From positions 11,384,483-11,448,482 of the forward strand of contig OY811973.1 in assembly GCA_963681505.1 (NCBI GenBank): a DNA stretch of 64,000 nt, written 5' to 3'. Of this stretch, positions 58,565 through 64,000 are shown piece by piece. Within the stretch, counting starts at the first letter, position 1. Every line of letters begins with the position of its first letter. The stretch is from Eunapius fragilis. Taxonomy: Eukaryota; Porifera; Demospongiae; Spongillida; Spongillidae. Below the pieces are notes generated by a model. It saw only the letters and a list, made by a program, of their open reading frames with translations, made no database searches and was not told the DNA's origin. The position numbers and the translations under genes were made by a program.

Positions 58565-61541
58565 ATGCTCTGGGCTGTACTTGCTGCTGCTGGTAAGTAC
58601 AAGAGATCATTGCCATAGCCCATGCACAAACAGTTTCCCACCCTATAACCCATAGCCATACTTGGGTCTCCATTACCATGTCTGCTCTCTGATGGCACTA
58701 CATGTCCTCCATTGCTGTGTCCCAACACCTCCATCACTCTTAGCTGCACACTCCCACCAAATTCAACATTTCAGGGATACATTGTTTGGAAGCTGCCCAG
58801 TGGAACATGTAGCAGTAAATCACCACCTGATGTGGTGTACTTTATTCAAGACATAACACAAAATTGTACTGCTTCTGTGACTGCCAATACCTACTGTGGA
58901 GGGTACAGAGGTCAAGTAGACCATACCTGTAGGACCTATACACTATCAGTGACTGTTACTGCTGCAATCAATGGGAGTGAAGTCAAATGCTTTAATGCTG
59001 ACCGTTCTGTTATTGGGGAAACTGATCCTATACAGCCTGTAGGGAGTGCCAGCATACAGCTAGTTCCTGCAATACAAACAGGTTGGTAAAGCAGCTTTGT
59101 GGTATCAATAATAAAATACGCATGCCTATCAATCAATACTGCCTTCAATAAGCTTGCTCTCATTACATATTATGCACGCCAATGTATAACTGTTAACACT
59201 ATGTAATCCTTGTTATTTAATTTTAGCTCTTCCACATCAACCAATTATATTATTTGAACAAAGTTGTACTAACATTACTGTACAATGGAGTCCATCTTCC
59301 AATGGAGGTGACCCTTCTAGCTACAATGTCACTATTTGGTTGAAGAAGGCAGTGGTAGGGGCTACCAGTGGTGTTGCTATGGGAACAATGACCTATTCTT
59401 ACACATTTCCTGGGTTGATGAGTAATGCTTTGTACATGGTCAAAGTTATTGCAATCACCTGTGCAGGTACCAGTGAAGTGAACACAACAATTTGGACATG
59501 TCAGTAGCCACACTTACATACACACATCAAATCTTATTTGAGTACTTGTTTCTTCTAGTACCTTCTGCTCCATCAAATACTACAGCTGTCAGGGTGCTAT
59601 GTGGTGCTACTCCATACCACTATGTGGTCACATGGACACCTATGGTAACATTACGGTAACATGGTGTTGAGAGTTTAATACCATAACAATTGTACCATTT
59701 CAGGTGACATCCAACATCAGCTATTCTGTAAAGATCGTTAATGGAAAGGACACACGTGTGAACAATATCAGCACATACACATGTGTGCGCTATACTTGTT
59801 CCTGTCAAATGTCCATGAGCTGGGACCAGGCTAGCTCCATTCAGATGGCATCCATTGGAAGTACTGGACTGGTGGGTCCATACAGTGAACCAGTTGAAAG
59901 CAAAGGTAACAATCTATTGATGTTGGGCCTCTGGAGAGCTTTTATGTTTCATTGTGATGCAGATTTGTGACCTGTTTCACTATAATACATAGCACTTCAA
60001 GGCAATAATTAAAATATCACATCACAGATACATCAAATTGCTATCTTTACGTGACAATCACTGCTCTTCAAAACATGGCAACCGTTCAGTGTACCTTTTT
60101 GGATGGGCAGCCATACAGATGTTTGATCAACTGTGGTCCTGAACAGTTTGGTTCATACTCACGTTATGTTCTCACAGAGAGTGGTCTGGTTGTGTCTGGT
60201 GTCCTCTATAACCTCACCAGTGGACGCAGGTACTACTGCAAGGCAGTGCCTTTCAAAGCCGCTATAAGTGAAAATGAAAACACGACTGTGATGACAAACT
60301 TTACCACTCTGTCTTCAATCAAAGGTAATAATCACCTCTCCAAAAATGTGTTATAATGTTTTGTTTTAAACCAGTTGTATCCCAAATCACCATGGAGACC
60401 ACCATAGCCTATCAAGACCTGGTAATGGCTGTGATCATTTGCACATTTCTGGATGGAGGGTCCCATTACTGCCTAATATGCTGCGGTGATAAGGCCAACA
60501 TGGCAACATTTTTAATAGGCAACATGTCAGCTAGCAAAGGAGTGGAAGTGATGGTCCATCTTGGTGGCTTTGAGGATAAGGAGACATACTTCTGTGCTGC
60601 AACTGGTACTGATGGTGGTGATAGCATCTGTGAGAGTGGGGACACAGGTGAGGGTAGTTAGTGAAGGTGTGACAGTGGGAACACAGGTGAAAGTGATGGT
60701 GTGACAGTAGATGAGGGTATTATTTTTGAAATGGTGTTGGTATGTGGCATAAATTGCATATAACCCTAAATATGAGTAATTTGCATCCAATTATCAACCA
60801 CCACACCCACCACTAATATTGCCGCAGAACTGCTAAAAGTGGTGTTCCCCATAGTAGCTGCTATGGTGGCCATAGTGGTCCTGATGACTGGTCTAGGCCT
60901 ATGTTGCAAGAAGCCATGTTGCAGCAAGACACTGACCTCATGCAGCCATACAGATGAGGCATCATCAGACATACACCATGCAAATCTCACATGTGCAGGG
61001 GTTGGAGATATGTAAGTTGCACAAAGTATGTTTTTCCAACAGAAGGAGTTTATGATCATCCATTATTCATTCATTTGCAACACCATGCAGCGAGGCAAGC
61101 ATTGCTACACGGTCTAAAGCATATGTGACTACTATCCACTGCAAGAATGCCACATATGGGCCAGTGGAACTGTGGTTAGTGTATGGACATCTGGCTCACA
61201 TCACATGGCTCACTCCACAAGTGTACCTTGGTTCTCCTGCAGTACAAAGAATACACCATACAATAGGAATACCTGCGCAGAAGAACTGGTTTCTGAGTCA
61301 GCATTGTACGGAATGCAGATGTCACTAGATGTTAGTACTACTAGTGCTATAGGAGGTGATGGGATGTCCCATGATGGACCACACACTGCCACACCCCCTG
61401 TATGTTGCCTGTGCGTACATATGATATAGCTAGCACTTAATAACATTTCATTCATAGAACGACATCATCTCTAAGCCAAGAATCTGTACTATTGAAGATG
61501 AAAATGAAATTTACAAGGAGAATACAACTTACTCCACATAG
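58565..61541 (+). CDS. Receptor gene D: Ig/FN3 receptor with a different multi-exon tyrosine-containing tail
   Basis: Exons: 58565-58592, 58656-59081, 59227-59499, 59559-59644, 59704-59905, 60028-60324, 60375-60647, 60828-61011, 61091-61174, 61243-61399, 61458-61541. All phases agree, giving 697 aa. The ectodomain to residue 528 is a close copy of C. The TM exon is unrelated to that of A-C: VVFPIVAAMVAIVVLMTGLG followed by CCKKPCCSK (palmitoylation-type cysteines). The cytoplasmic tail of about 140 aa contains tyrosines in SKAYVTTI, ATYGPV, TPYNRN, SALYGMQM, NEIYKEN and TTYST. ATYGPV resembles an ITIM with Ala at -2, but none is canonical. The swap joins at the phase-1 intron after the second cysteine domain. 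AATAAA at about 61750 is a candidate poly(A) signal. Tail exons rest on splice logic without a homologue, so their boundaries are less sure than the ectodomain. Confidence 0.82.
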
Positions 61542-62344
61542 GTATGCACAATGTCAATTCTAACATGAAAACATGCCAAGTATAGTAATTTTCTGATAGG
61601 CACAGGGAGCATGCAAAGACAAGTGGAAGAGTATAGACAGCTAACACACTATCAAAAGTTCCCCACCTGAGTGCATTTGGTGACTGTGTTCATACAGCTG
61701 TATGGTGTAGTATTGACTAAAGACTGTGTGCACAAGACATGCTTAGTGAAATAAAATGCTGTTCAAATTTTCACTCAAGCCTCTATACTTGAATGATTTT
61801 GCACACTGCACGGCACATGTAGTGAACCCTAGTTATGCAAAATTAGTAGGTTAAGTCAAGAATACCTTTTGCACAGCAAGAAATTGTAACCCATAATAAT
61901 GGGGTCATGTTCTTTGTCACATTTGTCATCACACTGATTCTTGCTTCTCCCCCCCCCCCCCCCCCCCCCCCTTACCTCATCCCCCCACCTTTCAATGTGC
62001 ATTGGTATATGTATTGAATGCCTCAGTACTGGTATATGTGAATATATTCATTAATTTGATAATTACCGAGGGGTGTAAAATGAAAACTGATACAGATGAA
62101 CTGAATAAATAGTGTCAGCTGAGGCTACTCTGTGTATTACATCAATATAAATATGGTACAACCGTACTTGTCATCATTGTGTTGAGTGAATGTGCTTTTT
62201 AGGGAGTTGCTCATGTATCAACCATCACACTACCCCTTAACCTTCCCAGCCTCATACCACCCTCAACATCACACCACCCCTCAACCTTTCCAGCCTCATA
62301 CTACCCTCAACATCACACTATCTGTCAAACATACCACCGTTTCA

Positions 62345-62475
62345 TGGGCGGACGTACGTATTCATGTTGGGGGGGGGGGGGGGGGGGGGGGGGAGGGGGG
62401 GAGGGGGGGTTTAAAAGGAGTAGAGGATGCAGGGTGAGGGTAGCCCCTCCCCAAAGGGGTCTGGGGCTACGCCTC
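62345..62475. mobile_element. Poly-G element terminus near 62.35 kb
   Basis: GGGCGGACGTACGTATTCAT is followed by more than 30 G interrupted by A (62369-62410). GGCTACGCCTCTGCCGC at 62465-62480 may be the far end. It is weakly similar to the GGCGGATCCAGG family. Boundaries are uncertain. Confidence 0.4.
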
Positions 62476-63334
62476 TGCCGCTTTTTAAATGTAGTACTTT
62501 TTAAACTAATGATCCCGCCGCTTATTTAAAACACATTGTAGGTTTTCGGCCCGATAAAATTTTGAATCTGTACCGCTTTATATCATTACACACACGGAAA
62601 GAACATTTTATTTTTACAGATTTCTAATCGTCTGACTCATCAAACAAAATAGATTTGCAAAACAAACACTTTTCTTGCACAAATCGCCGTACAACCGTTT
62701 TCATGATATTGTAGCTCCCATTGCACATTGCAGTGTTGTGTGTTCACACATCATGCACTTTCCTCAGCGAAAGCCTACTCACATTCAGCTTTTTTCAGTT
62801 TCTCTTTCCGCTTGTTACTTTTGATTGAGGGATTGCCTGATCTCCAAATCATGTGCTGTCACTGATCCATTCCCCAAACTTTTTGTCAATACATTCTGTA
62901 AATGGATAACTATAACCATTTTATAATGTTGAGTTCAAATATTGTACCTTCAATTCACTTCACCCTTGTAGACGACAAAGGAGGTTTTGTGGACAAACTG
63001 CATGGTGCTTGTGGTGGAGTTTTTGTAACAGCATTCTGCTTGTTCATCTTCACTGAAGATACAATCCAGCAACGCAAGACCATACTTAACAGGATCTGGT
63101 ACATTTAGCATTAGCAGATTGACCCCATCCTTCTATGAAAGAAATAGATTTAAATGTGCTACCCTAACCCTAACCCTACTCTCTTAGTAAAATTTATATT
63201 CAATGCGGTTAGTGTGCTTTATGCTCTGGAAGTTACAAATGCTATACCTTTTCGTGTGAAATAACCATATGCTTAGCTTTCTGTTTTCCTTTCGCATAAT
63301 CCTGGTTAAAAAAATTGATATTATTAATTAATGT

Positions 63335-63560
63335 TCTAAATTACACATACCTATGTTTCTTCATCACTGTAGCTCTGTGAAATGAATGAGGACTTAGTTT
63401 TCTGTTTCTGCTTTGCATGTTGAGTTATACTGTAATAATATATACCTTTCCTGATTATAATATACATGCATTTCTGTTTCTTCATCACTGTGGCTCTGTG
63501 AAATGGATGAGGACTTAATTTTCTGTTTCTGCCTTGCATGAAACTAATGATGTCAGTTCA
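63335..63560 (+). repeat. Tandem repeat of about 120 bp, two units
   Basis: The unit containing TTTCTTCATCACTGTAGCTC, TGTGAAATGAATGAGGACTT and TTTCTGTTTCTGCTTTGCAT (63355-63421) recurs at 63476-63541 with few changes (GTGGCTC, GGATGAGG, TGCCTTGC). A weaker partial unit precedes it at about 63255-63300. Confidence 0.8.
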
Positions 63561-64000
63561 ATTAATATACTGTAATAACATTTAATTGCATACCACTTTG
63601 TTATCACTACTGTTTCCCTCAGATGCAGAGTCTTTTGGAAATACTTGAGATTAGGGCTTGCATCCGCTGTATGATAATGAACAAGTACTTTCTTATTCTA
63701 ACTGGATGGATACGGAGTATCTTGAAATGACAGAATAACTTGTTCCTTTAAGTCATCCTGGGTGACATATTCCCTTTATCCATAGATAGTGATGATGTCT
63801 TGCAAGTGTGTATTCTCTATTGTTGGTTCTTGTGAAGATCCCCCCCCCCCCCCCCCCCCCCCCTCGCACCTATACTTTTACGGTACAGATATTCAATTAA
63901 CATCTTATTGACACCTCAATGACAATGCATTCATAGATATCCGCGCATCTATCATCTCAAACAGGGTGTGTTGTATGAGATGGGCAAATACAGACGGTCC

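Larger units (their letters stand above)
61542..64000. other. Intergenic right end of window
   Basis: No further receptor exon was recognised, so the array ends at D. Contents are a C run (61950-61971), a poly-G element (listed), AT-rich DNA, a short CCCTAACCCTAACCC run at about 63163, and a C run at 63840-63863. An ORF at 62902-63108 has no recognised domain. Confidence 0.5.

Noticed and set aside
61091..61541. Calling canonical ITIM or ITAM motifs in the tail of receptor D
   Set aside because: ATYGPV has Ala at -2, and the other tyrosines lack the +3 hydrophobic residue or the required spacing; only near-matches exist.
62902..63108. 68-codon ORF near the right end
   Set aside because: No domain, no homologous copy and no splice support.
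63160..63180. Telomere-like CCCTAA repeats
   Set aside because: Only two and a half units; too short to mark a telomere or a fusion point.

Overview
The window is nuclear DNA of a multicellular animal, most likely a marine demosponge. This is inferred. The sequence shows small GT-AG introns, a canonical intron-split alpha-tubulin gene, an MGAT5-type glycosyltransferase, many miniature transposons, long G homopolymers, and a tandem family of Ig/FN3 receptors whose duplicated cysteine domain I associate, from memory, with sponge receptors. Nothing looks bacterial or viral. Gene models were built by hand from reading-frame continuity, splice-site dinucleotides and intron phase.

Layout. 0-10 kb: gene-poor, with several inverted-repeat transposons, a broken repeat-rich lysine/glutamate ORF (6.5 kb) and a decayed retrotransposon C-terminus (9.3-9.9 kb). 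10.36-19.77 kb (+): an MGAT5 (GnT-V, GT18) gene of about 23 exons whose introns are filled with mini- and microsatellites. An F5/8-type-C (discoidin-like) domain is inserted between the catalytic core and the C-terminal cysteine-rich region. 20.4-21.2 kb (-): a single-exon putative zinc deaminase with HxE and PCxxC motifs behind an N-terminal hydrophobic segment. 25.4-26.5 kb (+): an intronless 7TM receptor. 27.4-28.5 kb: a 1.17-kb almost perfect, ungapped palindrome. 30.7-32.2 kb (+): alpha-tubulin in 3 exons. 33.4-39.5 kb: a graveyard of at least six fragments of one non-LTR-type reverse transcriptase family in both orientations, interleaved with miniature transposons.

42.7-61.5 kb: four head-to-tail copies of one receptor gene (A, B, C, D). 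A, C and D have complete reading frames (681, 645 and 697 aa by my models). B lacks the signal-peptide and Ig exons and has in-frame stops. The ectodomain is Ig-like, FN3, FN3-like, then two related cysteine domains and one membrane span. A and C carry a short cytoplasmic tail made of SGDE repeats in different numbers. D has an unrelated longer tail, rich in tyrosines, encoded by four exons joined at the same phase-1 boundary. This array of recently duplicated surface receptors with interchangeable tails and a localized variable patch in the Ig domain is the best candidate here for an undescribed recognition system. The spacers were duplicated along with the genes and carry a conserved minus-strand exon fragment. 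61.5-64 kb: no gene recognised.
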